This document shows positions 26,622 through 40,200 of a stretch of DNA of 64,000 nucleotides, piece after piece. The position numbers and the translations under genes were made by a program. Under the pieces are notes generated by a model. It made no database searches. It saw only the letters and a list, made by a program, of their open reading frames with translations, and was not told the DNA's origin. The DNA comes from Sycobia sp. Sy_11. Lineage: Eukaryota > Arthropoda > Insecta > Hymenoptera > Epichrysomallidae. Numbering within the stretch: position 1 is the first letter of the stretch; every line of letters begins with the position of its first letter. The stretch spans positions 62,001 to 126,000 of the forward strand of contig JACCIC010000028.1 of assembly GCA_018907035.1 (NCBI GenBank), in the 5' to 3' direction.

Positions 26622-29600
26622 GCACATAAAGGGGCGACGCATTAATCCATTGTGGGTAGAGGTTCGAAGCCCAGAGGTCGCCAGAACTACAGCAGCACCA
26701 GCAGCAGCGAATCGACGGGATAATAAATTCACTCGGCCTGTCAGCACGGCAGAATCTATTCGTCGGCGGCTAGGGGGCAAAGGGGGGTAGGGTAGAGGGC
26801 CGATCGCGACCGTATATGGTGCAACACACGAACTCCCGCGCTCCAAAGTCTCTCCCTTTCCTCTCCCGGGTGTGCGCCCGGTGCAACGACGCTCGCAAGG
26901 GGCGCCGGGGGAGGAGGGGGGGGGAGAGGCCATCGGAGCCCGTAGCTCGCTCTACCTCGTCGCCAAGTCTGCTCTTCTGGCTTTATTAGCCCATCGTTTT
27001 GCATCTTTGCTCGTCGTTTCATATAGCGCGGCCCCCGGAGACGTGTGTACACGTAGACACGTACGAATGAAATCCGTCATCCGCTCGTCCCACGTGCGAC
27101 TCGCGTCCTATCTTCGAGCGCCGTATATATGAATATAATGATGTGAAAAACTAGCGCTATAAGTTAAATTATGATCGAGCGCAGAGTCGAAGGAGAAAAG
27201 AGAGGGGATGAGAGAGAGAGAGAGGGCGAGGGAGAAATGAAACTGTTACAGTATGTCTGCATAGAGCGTTCGGCAGAAGTTCTGAGCTTATAATTATTTT
27301 AAATCATCAGAATTTTTTCAATCAATACATATTTTTATCGGTCTTAGAGTCTTTATACTATAATCTACTATACTAGTATAATGACGATAGACTGTCCTTT
27401 TCGATATTCAACCCCGTAGAATCTGAAATGGAAATTACTGCTAAAATCCATAATTCAAAAAATAAGAAAAAAATAATAAATTAAAAGTAAAGGTAAATTA
27501 AAAATAAAAATAAATGAATTGATCTATATACTGTGCTAGTAAAGGGTAACCTGACTGTCCCACCACCTAAATTTACCTTTGACGGTGTCCAAGGTTTCGA
27601 ACAGCCTCGCTCGGTTCGTCTTCAGGGACAAAACTAAAATAAAAATCCAGCATACCTCGGTATGTAGGCCATTATCACCCCACTAAAATAATTTGTATAA
27701 TATTTTTAGAACCACCATGCCCCACTTGATCTTAAATGTAAAAAGAAATATTATGTTTACGCATAATTTTATATTAATGAAAATACTATTAATATGATAA
27801 CATTCGTTATTTTTACACGGTATAAATTTAGCCAGGAGCAGATGTGAAAAAGCTCTGTTTTTGTCTTATTCCGTGTAAATGATCAACCAAAATTTCAAGA
27901 CGATATCGTGAAGAGAGGCTCCGGTCCTTGTAGAATGAATTGCCCGACCATTCGTGTGACGAATTCCTAATGTGTTACACGCACGATCATGACTACAAAT
28001 CGACGTATACGACACATTTTATTTGACTATCTAACTAGAGCACGTTGATTTGCCATTTAATTAATTTAATTTATTCGATTTCATAAAAAATCTTCAACTA
28101 TTTAGATATTTCCAGTTATGAAACTGAGCACCATTAATTTCCGACCCATACTAGTCATCCGTTACTACTGATGAAAGAGCGTATCTACACGCTGTAGATT
28201 AGATTTTTTTTTCCTACATTAGTCTTGCGAGTGTGGTATATTTCTTTGTTTTTTTATTCGAATCTGCAAAAATTAAATTTTGTTTATACAGTTCATCTAC
28301 TTTATTTAGCAGTAAAAAAGAATATCAATAGCAGTAATAAAGAATATTAATAAACTCAAATATCCACATTATGATCACAATCGGCCTCTCCTTTTTTCTA
28401 ATCATCTTCGTCTTTTTATATGAAAATTAAAATTAATTAAAAATATATCCACTGACAATGAGTAGTTTTTTTTTTTTTAATTTCTCTCGCAAAATTTATT
28501 TAATACATTCAGTTACAGCTACACTTCAGTTATATAAACAATACAGATGTTGACACAATTTGCCCTCCTCACATTAATAAAAAAAAAGACAGATTCTAGC
28601 TGGCTTGTTTTTTTAAAGAAAATGGTTTAAACTGAAAATTTCAAATAGTACATACAACAGATATATATCCTTATTATTAGCGAGTCAGGTTAGAATATTG
28701 ATTCCAATTCGCTTTACAGTTATATAAAAACCTGCCAGTTGTTACCTGCAATTTGCCCTACATTGCTTTAGCCAACTCTCAAACTTACTCCAGACGCGTG
28801 AATATTTTTATTAGATCATTCTTCTATGAGAATAACATAAATTTCGTAAAGTGCCCCGAAGTATATAATTAACTGGATGCGCACTGTACACTGTTGATGG
28901 GTATTTAATGTGAAAAAAGTCAAAAGATTATACTAAAGCTCTGATTCTGAGTTCGGTGTGATTTAAATCGTTTTTTCATTATTCGCGTCAGATATCTAAA
29001 CCAATCATACTAATTACTAATCATCCTCGCGCTATTCATTTAATTGTCACCTTTTTGGCGAAATCTATAATTCTATTACTTTCACTTTCATTCGCATTCT
29101 TGTACTTTGTAATGTAATGGAATAAGGAAATTTTTGCAGAATAATTACGGGATCTGATATTCAAATCAATGGCAGTCTTCTAACAGTGTAATTTCTGCAT
29201 TATAAAGCATCATTTTATACTGGGTTCTTTTTTCAGATAAAACAATCGAACGCTGAACGATAAACATCTGAATGTTTAACAATGCAATTAATTTTAAAGC
29301 ACAAAGAACTGATATACTGCTTATATAAAATAATAAAACTAATCGTGCACATCGATTAAAGTGTATTTCTACAAATTACTCGTACGTTAATTATACGAAA
29401 AAGTAAAACACAGCCAATTAACAATGGATGCTCTGTGAAAAATTGAATAATTATATAAGAATATATTCAGGTAGCTTAAAAAATTAATCGTCGAACGATG
29501 GTATTATTACGTATTATTGTGGCATAATTTAACGAATAGCTATATCGTATCATTAGTATCTTATACAGCTCCAATTGGTATTATACTATTTTTTAATTTT

Positions 29601-29678
29601 TAATTTGAAATCGTTGTATTTAAAAAATCCGTATTCCAATCTAGCTCCGGTAAAAGAATTTTGAATGCTAGTTAAATG

Positions 29679-29755
29679 CCAATTTAAATGCTGAAGACTA
29701 TAACCCAATTGAAATACGATTCGAATCCAATCAGCATTTAAATTGGGTTATAGTT
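29679..29755. repeat. Two overlapping inverted repeats
   Basis: CCAATTTAAATGCTG (29679-29693) is the exact inverse of 29732-29746. GACTATAACCCAATT (29696-29710) matches the inverse of 29741-29755 at 14 of 15 positions. The two right arms overlap by six bases, so the two stems compete and cannot both form. Confidence 0.88.
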
Positions 29756-29908
29756 ACTTCGGATTCTTACTCTCCAGTTGTCGATATATACATAAGTAGG
29801 TAAATAGGGTATATTACTATTATATAAGAAACCTTTAATATATTCTAAAAAAAAAAAACATTGTCTTCGAATAGTCAAGATCGACTATATATTTATCTTC
29901 GGTTCATG

Positions 29909-29920
<12 letters not shown>

Positions 29921-29969
<49 letters not shown>
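29921..29969. repeat. (TA)n microsatellite
   Basis: TA tract of about 49 bases. Confidence 0.96.
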
Positions 29970-29970
<1 letters not shown>

Positions 29971-30354
29971 ATAGGTACTTCTGTACACTTCAAAGAGTTC
30001 GCAGAATCCCATCTGAGCGGCGCATCTCCCCGCGCGCGGATTAAAATCTAAAAATCTTTTCCATCTCGCGCCGACCGGAGGCTGCCGACGCATACTATAT
30101 ACGCCGGCGCAACGCCACCGTCGCACGACCGACAAAATGCTAATTGAGCTTATATAAGAATTGGAGGAGAAAGAAGGGAGAGAAAAAAAGGAGCCGCGCT
30201 ATGGCGTATATATAGGCCATAGGTGTGTGGATATACGTGTATATATGGGTGTGTAAGAAAATGCAGGGCGCGCGATAGGCTCTGCATAAAGTAGCGGACT
30301 TTGTATTAGATGCATATCGAGTCATACCCATATACTATGACATATGCTTGTACA

Positions 30355-30358
<4 letters not shown>

Positions 30359-30389
<31 letters not shown>
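30359..30389. repeat. (GT)n microsatellite
   Basis: GT tract of about 31 bases, 130 bases upstream of the likely cuticular protein promoter. Confidence 0.96.
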
Positions 30390-30391
<2 letters not shown>

Positions 30392-30520
30392 AGCGGTACA
30401 TATATATTTACGCCAATTCCATATAAACGTATAAGCGCATGTGCAGCGCCGAGGGTCGAGAGGGGATCGCTACCGAGAGAAAGATGCCCCTTTTGCCTCG
30501 CCGCCGGGGTAAGACCGCGG

Positions 30521-30550
30521 GTATATATAAGTGCGCGAACGCGCTCATTG
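30521..30550 (+). promoter_or_regulatory. Likely core promoter of the cuticular protein gene
   Basis: A TATATATAA box at 30522-30530 in GC-rich surroundings is followed about 25 bases later by TCATTG (30545-30550), close to the insect initiator. The start codon at 30741 is about 195 bases downstream, across a CT-rich leader. The spacing is slightly short for TATA to initiator. Confidence 0.45.
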
Positions 30551-30740
30551 TTAGGACGACAGGTGTACGTGCTTCTCCTCACTCTTTCTCTCACTCCCTT
30601 TCTCTCTCCTTCTTTCTCTCCTTCTTTCCTTCACTCGCTCGCCCTCGCTTTCGCCCCGAACATGCGATTCTGGTGTATTTTCCGTTAATCCGGTATACAG
30701 TGCTTCGATTTTCATCTTCCCGCTACTTTTTGGCTGCGAC

Positions 30741-30800
30741 ATGATGGACACGGCGAGCGGACGAGGATTTTTCAAAATTACGGTAACGCGATTGATAGAA

Positions 30801-30873
<73 letters not shown>

Positions 30874-33800
30874 TCAGTCGATCTTATAATGAAAACAATA
30901 TAAAGGGCACAAAATAATTAACAAAATTGAAAAAAAACCTGACTGAAAATCAACTTTTTTTCATTTATTTACATCTGGATTGGATGATTATCCGCCGATG
31001 ATAACACCAAAACAGAGACTGTAAATTATGGCTAAATCAATTGGAAATTTTTATTTCTTTATTTACTTATATTTGTTTTCATATTCAATGAGGCTTACTC
31101 GGACGTTGAGTTGAATCATATCAGAAATTTCGATTCCAAGAAATAAAAACATTCTTTAATAAATATTTGTTTTTAATTTTTTGAAAGTGACGATTCACCT
31201 GAGATATCATACCGAATTCTCAGGTAAATTTCATCTGAACTTTCATATGAATTTTTCCATAAGATTAGCAGTTTTTCAATAAGTATAATTAAACTTACCT
31301 ATTACTTTATTTTATTTGACTGCATCAAAGTGAATTTGTTAAAATTCAAAACAATTGATCTTTATAGCATAATACATATTAGATTGTAGTTAAATAAAAG
31401 TACTTCTTTGAATTTCTGATTTATTGTATTGTGAGGGATAAACAATACAACATTATCGCAAAATTGCAGCCATTCATTGTTGTTAATATATATATATGAT
31501 AGATAGATAGATAGATATATATTCTGGCGACATACTTTATCATTATATGAAAACAGAACAATGGACGCGAAAATTTTCTATATGTACAATCAATGAATGG
31601 CAAGGAAACCACAATAATCGGACGTGTCGCGCGCGTCCCCGCGACTTTCGCCGGCCCTTACAGATGGCGATCCTGCTGATTTTCGGCTGCCCGGCCGCGT
31701 CCGACAAGCTCTCCCCGAATCAAAGGCCGCCCCCGCACGCGCGCAGCTCCGCGGGCCGCTCGCTGGCGCTGCCCGCGATAGGCCAGACCCCGGCGAACGT
31801 CGGCAGACTTAAGCCGTCCGGTGGCGGCGCCGCCGCGCCCGCCCCAAGGGCCACGGAGGAGGAGGACGGGGTCCAGAAGTCCCAGTCGGTCTCGATCAAG
31901 GAGGTGAACGGCGAGGCCGTGCTGTCGATCGTCGGCGATTACGCCTACCAGAGTCCCGAGGGCCTCCCCGTCTCCTTCAAGTAAGTGTGTACAAACGCGT
32001 TTGAGCTCTGCTGAAATCTCTTGATATATATATATAGAATACTCGGTTTTTGTCTCCAGACTTATTATTTGTCGAACATCACCCCTCTGAATCCTTTTAT
32101 CAATAAAATAAAAATAAGTGCATAATTATTCTCTCAATTGTCTAAATGGTATGTTTCGGATAGCCGCGTCCGGCAATTTCTTTCTCGTTCTGAAAATGCG
32201 AGGAAAAAATGAAGAAAAAAAGTCTTTTACATTTTAAACATAAACACAACGCCAGCTAGAAAGCTATAATTATAATAAAATCATCGAATCAAATCAGACA
32301 CCGTCGAAACGAACGAACGAATTTGTTTTTTTTCTCATAAATTTATTTTTTCGATAATATGATTTCTGTTGTTAGCTTGAAAGTATACGAAAAATCACGA
32401 AAACTTCTGGACAAACGTAAAATTTTTTTTAATTATACGCCAAAATTACGCGAACTAGTTTAACAACTCGTCGTCAAAAAAATATCATCTTATCTATATA
32501 ATTTAAACTTTCATAGTATTGGGATATACGAAATAGTAAAAAAAAATGCTAACCAACGGTTTATCGACTCATTGCTGTAAATATGATCTATAATCTATAT
32601 TAAAAAAAAAAGGTAATCAGCCAGCAGACTCTTCCAAACTATATATCGATGCCCAAGCGAAGGGTGGCATATTTCAAGCTGTCACAACCAAAACTATCTC
32701 GATTCCAAATGCTAATTTTGTGTCGAAAACTAACACGTACAATTCGCTTGCCGAGAAAATTCGTACAGCTCGTAATGTTAATTCGAAAAATATGCGGACA
32801 CTTGAGTTTTACTACTTTACGCCGCTAATCGTGAATTGTGTTAGTTTTGGTCGCGAATTAAACTTTGCCACTCGTCGCTGAAAATGTCGATATGAAGTTG
32901 ATTGTTACAATTTGATTTTGTTCCTGAATAAATCGCCATTCGATCAATTAATTCCGGATAAGGGCTATATATTTTATAAACTGATACACAGTTCACATTC
33001 TAGCAGAAATGTAAAATATACGAAAATGTATACAAATATGATCCTTCATCCCGTCCTCATACACGCATGCTTATATACCGTATCATATAGAATTTCATAA
33101 ACTTTGATACATTCGGATTGGCTTGAATAAAGTTTTTATAGTTAATAAGCCGACGTTTAAAGATTATCTTTTTTATCAATAGATATATCTGTTAATCAAC
33201 ACCAAAACAGAAGTTATAAGTGAAGTTATCAGCCTTTGTATTGGTATTAACAAGTTTCAATACTGACAAATTAAAAAATTATAGATTTTCTTCTCAAATT
33301 ATATTTGAAATTGTTTGAACTGTATAAAAACTTAATAAAAGGTATAAAATCATATGAATGAATTTTTTTTTAAAGTTACGTATAACTATAAATTAAACAA
33401 ATTTATAGATGTGCAAAAATGTATATAAGTGAACAGGATTGGAAATAAAATCAGGACAAAATGTGACATTTATACATACTTTTATAAACTTCAATATACT
33501 ATAATTCTGTTCAATTGAAAACTCTAAAAAAATGTTATAAAAAACTCACTGGTTTAATATAGACATAAGATGAAGCTTTAACACGAATATACTAGCGAAA
33601 TCATATCGATGGTTGAAATTGAAGTTTAACAATGATACAAAATTAAAAAATTTCAGCTTATCGAGTTTTAATCAAACACAACAGAAAATCAATTTTAAAA
33701 CTATCTTTATTGATATTAGCACACGTTTTCCGGAAATATAGATATTAATTTATTAGAACAAAACGTCTCTAAAACTTTGATAGTAAGATAAAAGTTATAA

Positions 33801-34273
33801 GAGAGATTTAGTTCGGAAATCGTTTAATAATTGAAAAATACTCTTAAAAAACGACAAAAATCATCAAAACTCTCCTAGGGATTAATTACATATATTGAAT
33901 TTGTTTCGAGAACGAAAAATATTATCGGCAAGTCCTATTTGTCAGAGAATCGCCCATCTTATATATTTAAACCAGTGATTCAGTTGTACAATTTGATAAC
34001 GAAATTAATTGAAGAAACTTCGATATTTGCCCCCTCGATAGATACACGGCCGACGATAATGGGAATCAAGCGAGCTTCTCGATCGGTACGGCTGCTGGGG
34101 GCGGCTCCGGCTCTAGGCCATCATCGGGCTCTCAAAAGACCGCCGGTGCCAAAAGCAATGGAGCGCCGGGCGGAGGCGCTGGCGGTGCCCGAGGAGGGGG
34201 AGGAGGAGGTGGTGCTGGAGGAGGAGGCAAAGGAGCCGGAGGCGGCGATCGGAAATACCTGCCACCTAATTGA
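30741..34273 (+). CDS. Cuticular protein with Rebers-Riddiford chitin-binding motif (3 exons)
   Basis: Coding exons are 30741-30782, 31664-31980 and 34042-34273 (196 aa), joined in phases 0 and 2 with AATAAA at 34313. Exon 1 plus the start of exon 2 give a signal peptide (FFKITMAILLIFGCPAAS). A Pro/Ala/Gly-rich stretch (about residues 30-75) and an acidic segment follow, then the RR motif from Gly105: GDYAYQSPEGLPVSFK, joined across the intron to YTADDNGNQ. This fits the chitin_bind_4 family, whose RR motif binds chitin in the cuticle. The usual aromatic residue after the last glycine is Asn128. A Gly-rich tail (about residues 135-185) ends in KYLPPN. A short first exon holding part of the signal peptide is usual for these genes. 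The exon-1 link is inferred; translation could instead start at the ATG at 31664. The GC-rich exons stand out from the AT-rich introns. Confidence 0.88.
30783..31663 (+). other. Intron 1 of the cuticular protein gene
   Basis: AT-rich 0.88-kb intron with a TA microsatellite near its 5' end and a GATA run at 31497-31520. Nothing else seen. Confidence 0.75.
30805..30868. repeat. (TA)n microsatellite
   Basis: TA tract of about 64 bases, 22 bases inside intron 1 of the cuticular protein gene. Confidence 0.97.
31981..34041 (+). other. Intron 2 of the cuticular protein gene
   Basis: A 2.06-kb AT-rich intron that splits the RR motif within the Phe-Lys-Tyr codons. No other feature seen. Confidence 0.85.
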
Positions 34274-34312
34274 ATTACCCCAAACGTGACATTAATGTAT
34301 ATTTTTCATTGA

Positions 34313-34318
34313 AATAAA
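34313..34318 (+). terminator. Polyadenylation signal of the cuticular protein gene
   Basis: AATAAA 40 bases after the stop codon. Confidence 0.7.
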
Positions 34319-35042
34319 ATTTTACATTATTTATAAAAGTTTTCTTTTACTCGCCCGCAGGGGCATTATTTCAACTTTTTTTTTGTGTCTGGCAATCCCA
34401 CCCCTCCAGAAATTCAATTTAAATGCTTTAAATCTCCTAATTTTAATTGTTTTCAAAGTGAATATATTTAGTACTAAAGTCTAAAAAAAAAGTCCTCTCC
34501 GTTTCGAGTATTCAATAGTGAAATTTTTTTCTTCTAAAAATTGATCTTCAATTTCTGTACGCCTTTAAATTAGAAAAATTCTTAATTTTCTCGGAGTTTT
34601 TTTTACGAAATTTTAATAAATATTCATTATAATATATGGACATAAGAGTTCAGAAAATTACATATTCTCGGATAGCTGAGTTAGAGAGTTTACAGTTTAG
34701 TATTTAGTTTTGGTATTGACATCTATACCAAATTCTATATCTCTAGTTTTCCATATACTCCATTTAGCTATGGCTGGTTTAACCAGTGCTACCAGTTATG
34801 TTTTTTATTGCAACAAAGACAAATTAAATTTCAATAATACAGCCATACTCGTCTTTTTTCTTCATCTTAATAATACTATTAATAAATTAATTAATTCTAC
34901 ACATAATAAAAACACATTTACTATATTATATTAACTTTTATTTTTAATATATATATATATCATAATTTAACATTTGTATGTTAAATAAAAGAAAAAAAAC
35001 AATTATTACAAATACTTCAATCTTAACAGTAACTTTATCATG
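34319..35042. other. Short intergenic stretch between convergent genes
   Basis: AT-rich DNA between the ends of the cuticular protein gene (+) and the HIUase gene (-). A TTTATT at 34937-34942 is a possible AATAAA for the minus-strand gene. An open frame at 34710-34934 shows no domain and no splice context. Confidence 0.6.
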
Positions 35043-37179
35043 TTATGAGCCACGGTAAGTCGTGTACCCATACGCATTTAACAATAATGGTATATGGTAA
35101 TGCTCCTCAGGATTATTAACATCGAAAACTATATCGATGAAAGGATAGAAGGTGGATTTGTTTGCCGTAATATAATATTGCTTAATATCAAAAGTTAGCT
35201 TGTAAGTGGCGGCTGTAAAATCGATATTGTCCGATGAAAAATTTGCAAATCTCCCGCCGATTTCTGTATTTCTGTAAAAAGAAAACAACAATGTTCATTT
35301 ATATTCAATAGATCCTTTTTATTAACATTTTTATCAAAAGATATCATTATTTTTAGTAATTTTATAGAGAAACGCAAATAATCGCAAATATTGTCTGTAA
35401 ATTAAAAGATTCAATAGTTTCACAAAAATATAATAGAAAATATTTCGTCACTGGTATGAACGATGATTATTAACCCCGTGGGACAGTTTATCACCGAGCG
35501 TAAACTTATGAGGTAAGTAATTAATTACAATACGAAATCCGACAACTCACGTTAAAGATCAGATTATGAGCTAGATACTATACAGAGAATTGTCATGTGT
35601 ATGAAAATTTGATAGGAATAAGTTGACGTTATGTTAAACATCACTTTTTTCTTAATGTTTATATTTATGTTGATAAATCAACATATGTAACTTAAGTATC
35701 ATCAAATAAATAGATTTGTTTAAAATTTAATATTTTATAAATAGAAGAATTAAAAATATTTATCATGAATTGTTTTGTTCTTTTAAGTTCATTGATCTTT
35801 TTTAATAGCCTTCCAAAATCGAAAATACTCTGATGATTCCAAGTAAATTTGTTACTATATATTAATCAACAACAGCATCATTACTTGTATTTTTCTTATG
35901 TATAAGTATACTTGCGCATCTTGCGCAACAGTGTTTTTTTTAAATGTCCGCCCATATTTCATACAGAGTCTTTATTCAGAGTCAAAATTTTGATATATAT
36001 GTCAAATTTTTAAGATAAGCCGTAAGCTATTAAATTCTTTCTTTTTAAATTCTCGTGAGATAATTTTATAAATAATCGCAGGCCTCCCAAATTTTGTTAT
36101 GAAATTGGTAAATAACATTATTGTGCGCAAACTATTTCATCGAACTGAGATCTTAATGCACACGTTAAGTACCAACCTTTGACTATTATTTTTCGCAAAA
36201 TGCAATATATTTATTAAAAATTATTGAAAATTAAATTGACAACAAATTTTCAATCTTGATTGTAATTTTCTCCACAACTAATTATCGCATGACATGGCTT
36301 AAGGGCTCATTCTCTTTGAATATACTTTCTCCACAAATTTTCTATTGACACTATATAATAAAATTAATTTTTATATTTCTTGCACTAGAAGCAATAAACC
36401 AAATAAATAGATTAAAACTTTTTTTTGTTAACTGTAAACGATTTTTTATAATTCTAAGATAAATGGAATGATTTATCTTGATGTTTGAACCAGGAAAATT
36501 CAACTGTCATCCTGTCATCATTTTTGCATTGAAAAAAATTTCTGAGTACTGATCTTATAAAAATTTTCATAAAAAAACATTAATATTAGAAAAAAATAAG
36601 TTTTTAAAAATAATTATCTCAATACCACAGCTCCACAATTGATATTTGTTTACCTCTTTTACTTCTCTTTTTATAAAGATCACTTCAAATAATTGAAGAG
36701 AAAATTTAATATTTCCACTTTGTCCATTATTAATAATAAATTAAATAGAATACAATAAAATTGATAACGCTAGAGCTCTAAAAAAGTCAAAATATCGTAT
36801 AATGGACGTGATGTAATTCATTAAGTAAGAGAAACAAAACGTGTAGTGAAGTAATTTTGAACAGAGCACATTTAAAATGTTACATATTCAACAGCATATG
36901 AGAAATACAAAGAATAAAAAAGACACATTAATTACTGAGTAACATTATAATATGATTTTCGATTTATAATTTGTTGGCTTGGTATCTATATTTACTTTGT
37001 GCTACTTATACAATAATTATATTACAAGCCATGGGCCAAGTGTCCTTTTCAATGCCTGTTTAGTCTGCCTATCTGTCTACAAGAACGCATCAATATTCAG
37101 ATGATATTATAATTCAAATTGTAAGTTTTATAATTGTCTTAGTTGTACCATTGTGTTATTTTAATTTTTATAATATATT

Positions 37180-37231
<52 letters not shown>

Positions 37232-40200
37232 CTTTTTTTAAATTAAAATATCTGAAAAGATCAATAATTCTGATCGTTGAAATATCTAAAAAAAATAAAA
37301 TTTGATTTATCTGTATTAGCTATACATCTTATTAAGTTCTTTAATCAGTAATGTGCATATGATTTACGTAGTAAAAATTATATTATAAAATTGAGCAAAT
37401 ACGCTCGGTATTACTCTTAATATAAATTAAATATAACCGTATATAAATTAAAATTTGAATTTTGGATGATGATCTTATTAATAATTAGTTTGTAATCTAG
37501 AAGTAAATAATATACGAAAAATAATTATGAACTTGATCATGCTTATTTTTTAAATGTTTTGCTGCATGCGTGTGCCACAGCCGCCTATCAAAACAGCCAA
37601 AATCTAATTAAATGTGATAATAGCATTGGTGATTAGCCCAATCTTACCACTCTCAAGTATTTGATTTATTTATAAAATTGCGTTTCTGCAATAATTACTC
37701 ATAATAAGCAAATAATAAGAATATTATTCTAGTACTAATGACATGAACTTGTTACATTTATTATAATTTTAATTATAATAATTCATTATATCTTATGTTA
37801 TTTTAAATTACGGGCGCGTCGAGCGTGTCATCTCGTCTTATAACAGATATCTTACTTCTCGAAATACACGATATGGTACTTGGTAGGTGCTAAAGTAAAT
37901 GATAGTATTTATTGTTAAATATCAGAAAGCTCGTTCTCTACATTTTCATCTTTAACAAAGTTTTAAATTATGATGGAGAGTTTTTTATATATTGAATAAC
38001 TGCTCCACAATTTTATGTTGCAATACCCCATATTCGAGCTCACTCATGAGAGACTTCAAATAACAACTCCTATTCTTAGTTATAAAATTCCTAGCGGCTA
38101 CTCACTCCAATGGAGAGCCATAAATATGTTTTAATAAATTCGATTGCACACTGGTGAGGACCGTGGAAATTTTTATTAATATTTATTTTTTGATAAAAAT
38201 TTCAGTTTTTTTTTATTAAATCGATATTATTTTGGAACTTATGCATCGGATGAAAAAATAACAAGAATAACTTTTAATTTATAATGAAATTTTTCGCGAG
38301 AATTAAGTATTTCCAAAACCAAAAAGTTAATATTTGCTGTTTGGCTCTCTATGGTTCTCTTTGGCTCTCACCAGGCTCTCACCTAGCTCTTATAGGTTCT
38401 CTTTGGTTCTCATCGATTCTCTTGACTCTCTTTGGTTTTCAAACTAGTTCTCTTGATCTCTTTAGAAGTGAGTAGCCCCTCACAAAATTCAAATTAATGT
38501 TACACAACTTTTTTGAGTTGCTGAACAGCAAAATTACATAAATAATTATAAAGTTTCAAAACTATGGTTCTGAATATAACTTACTTTCAAATTTAATTTT
38601 TACTAAAGTTGATAATCCTTCATCCAATACACTTAAAAATAAACACCTTTTACTGTTTTTATAGTTGAAATGAAGTTTCTCATTGCAAAGTTAACTATCC
38701 ATGTCATGAATATCTATACCATATGTAAACATTTGTGGAAACAGTCACATTTGAAAATCCAATGTAAAATTTTTAATGCCTTTAATAATTATAATTGCAC
38801 TTTTCAGTTCAAGTTCTTTTAAATATGAATCAATGTTGATTTTTTTAAAGATATGAATTTTTTTAACTCATTATAAATATCAGTATAGTCTAAATTATTG
38901 AATACATTTCTATTAAATTTTTTTACTTTGATTTCAATATCATATCCATTATCTGTAATTTCAAAAGAAAATCCAACTTGAATGTTATTTAAATGTATGA
39001 TTCACTTCCTTTTCCTAATTCTTTTACAATCTTATCATTTATTACACAAAAAATTTAAATCCTAAATTTATTAGTTCCACTCAAGATTCCCCTTAACTAG
39101 TTGATACATAATTTAATCTTGTATTTTTTTCCTCTTTCTAGTATTTCAATATTCATTAATGACAATAAAACTAATTTGTACAAATAGGTTTTTACAAATT
39201 TGGCACGAGAAAAAAGGCACAGTATTATAGCCATAAGCCATATAGAAATAAGGTTTACACTTTTGTAATATATTTATTATCACTTTTAAACTTACTTTAA
39301 TAAAATGGAGCATTAAATTTTCAAATGAAATATTTTTTGACAAAAACAGCGATTTAATTATTTAAGTTTATTATAGTTTTATGTTTAACAAAAATGTCTG
39401 GAAAACTATCCCATTTAACAATATACCCATGAAAACAATATATCTTCAATATTAGCTTTTAAAAATGTTCTTTGCATGCCCTAAAGATTAATATAGATAG
39501 TTTTTGTCTCAATTTTTTGTAGGATATTTTTCTAAGGCCAAAATATATTATTGAAGGTCAGTTTTTGTCACTAATTATAAGAAAAATTCTTATATTATTC
39601 AGCTGGAATAATTTTCAAGACTAAAAGAATTCCTTATAATATTTTTTATAGCATTTTAAATTATTCAGAACATTTTACAGATATAATCAGATTATTAAAA
39701 TGAAATTTTTTATAAATTATTTGTAAAAATTTATTATGAATTGTCATTTAATTATTAGTATATTTCTAAAAGATCAAATGGTGAAATAATATTGATAATC
39801 AATTTTCATATTTTATTAGCTATAAGGCCTACTCAGCACAGAAGCTCCTAATTATAGTTATAGCCCTACAAAGCTCTTACTTAAATTCAGTGCACTCTAC
39901 AGTTTTATCGTTGCTAAATCATATTTTCATACTTAGGTTAAACTAGTACAATATGAGTAAAAGTATTGCAAAGTTTTGATAATAATAGATAAAATTAATT
40001 AAACTCCAAAAATTTAAACAAAAAAATTCATAATTATTTTTTAAAAATTTTTATACTGTTTCAATATTTTAATTTAAAAGCATAAAGTCATAAAATATTG
40101 GCTAATTTATTGATCGTAAACTATTAAAATAATAAAATGATTATAAATGTTTTATATACTACAAGTGCAATGCAGGAAGATAAATAAATTAAAAATTTTT

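Larger units (their letters stand above)
24300..30500. other. Intergenic DNA spanning the composition change
   Basis: No gene recognised. 24,300-26,150 is AT-rich. 26,170-27,150 is again CpG- and GC-rich with TA tracts. 27,200-29,890 is AT-rich without microsatellites and holds one unusual set of inverted repeats (29679-29755). From about 30,000 the GC content rises towards the cuticular protein promoter. Confidence 0.6.

Noticed and set aside
33939..34289. 116-codon plus-strand frame
   Set aside because: It overlaps the last cuticular protein exon in the wrong frame. The right frame continues the RR motif (YTADDNG) and a Gly-rich tail.
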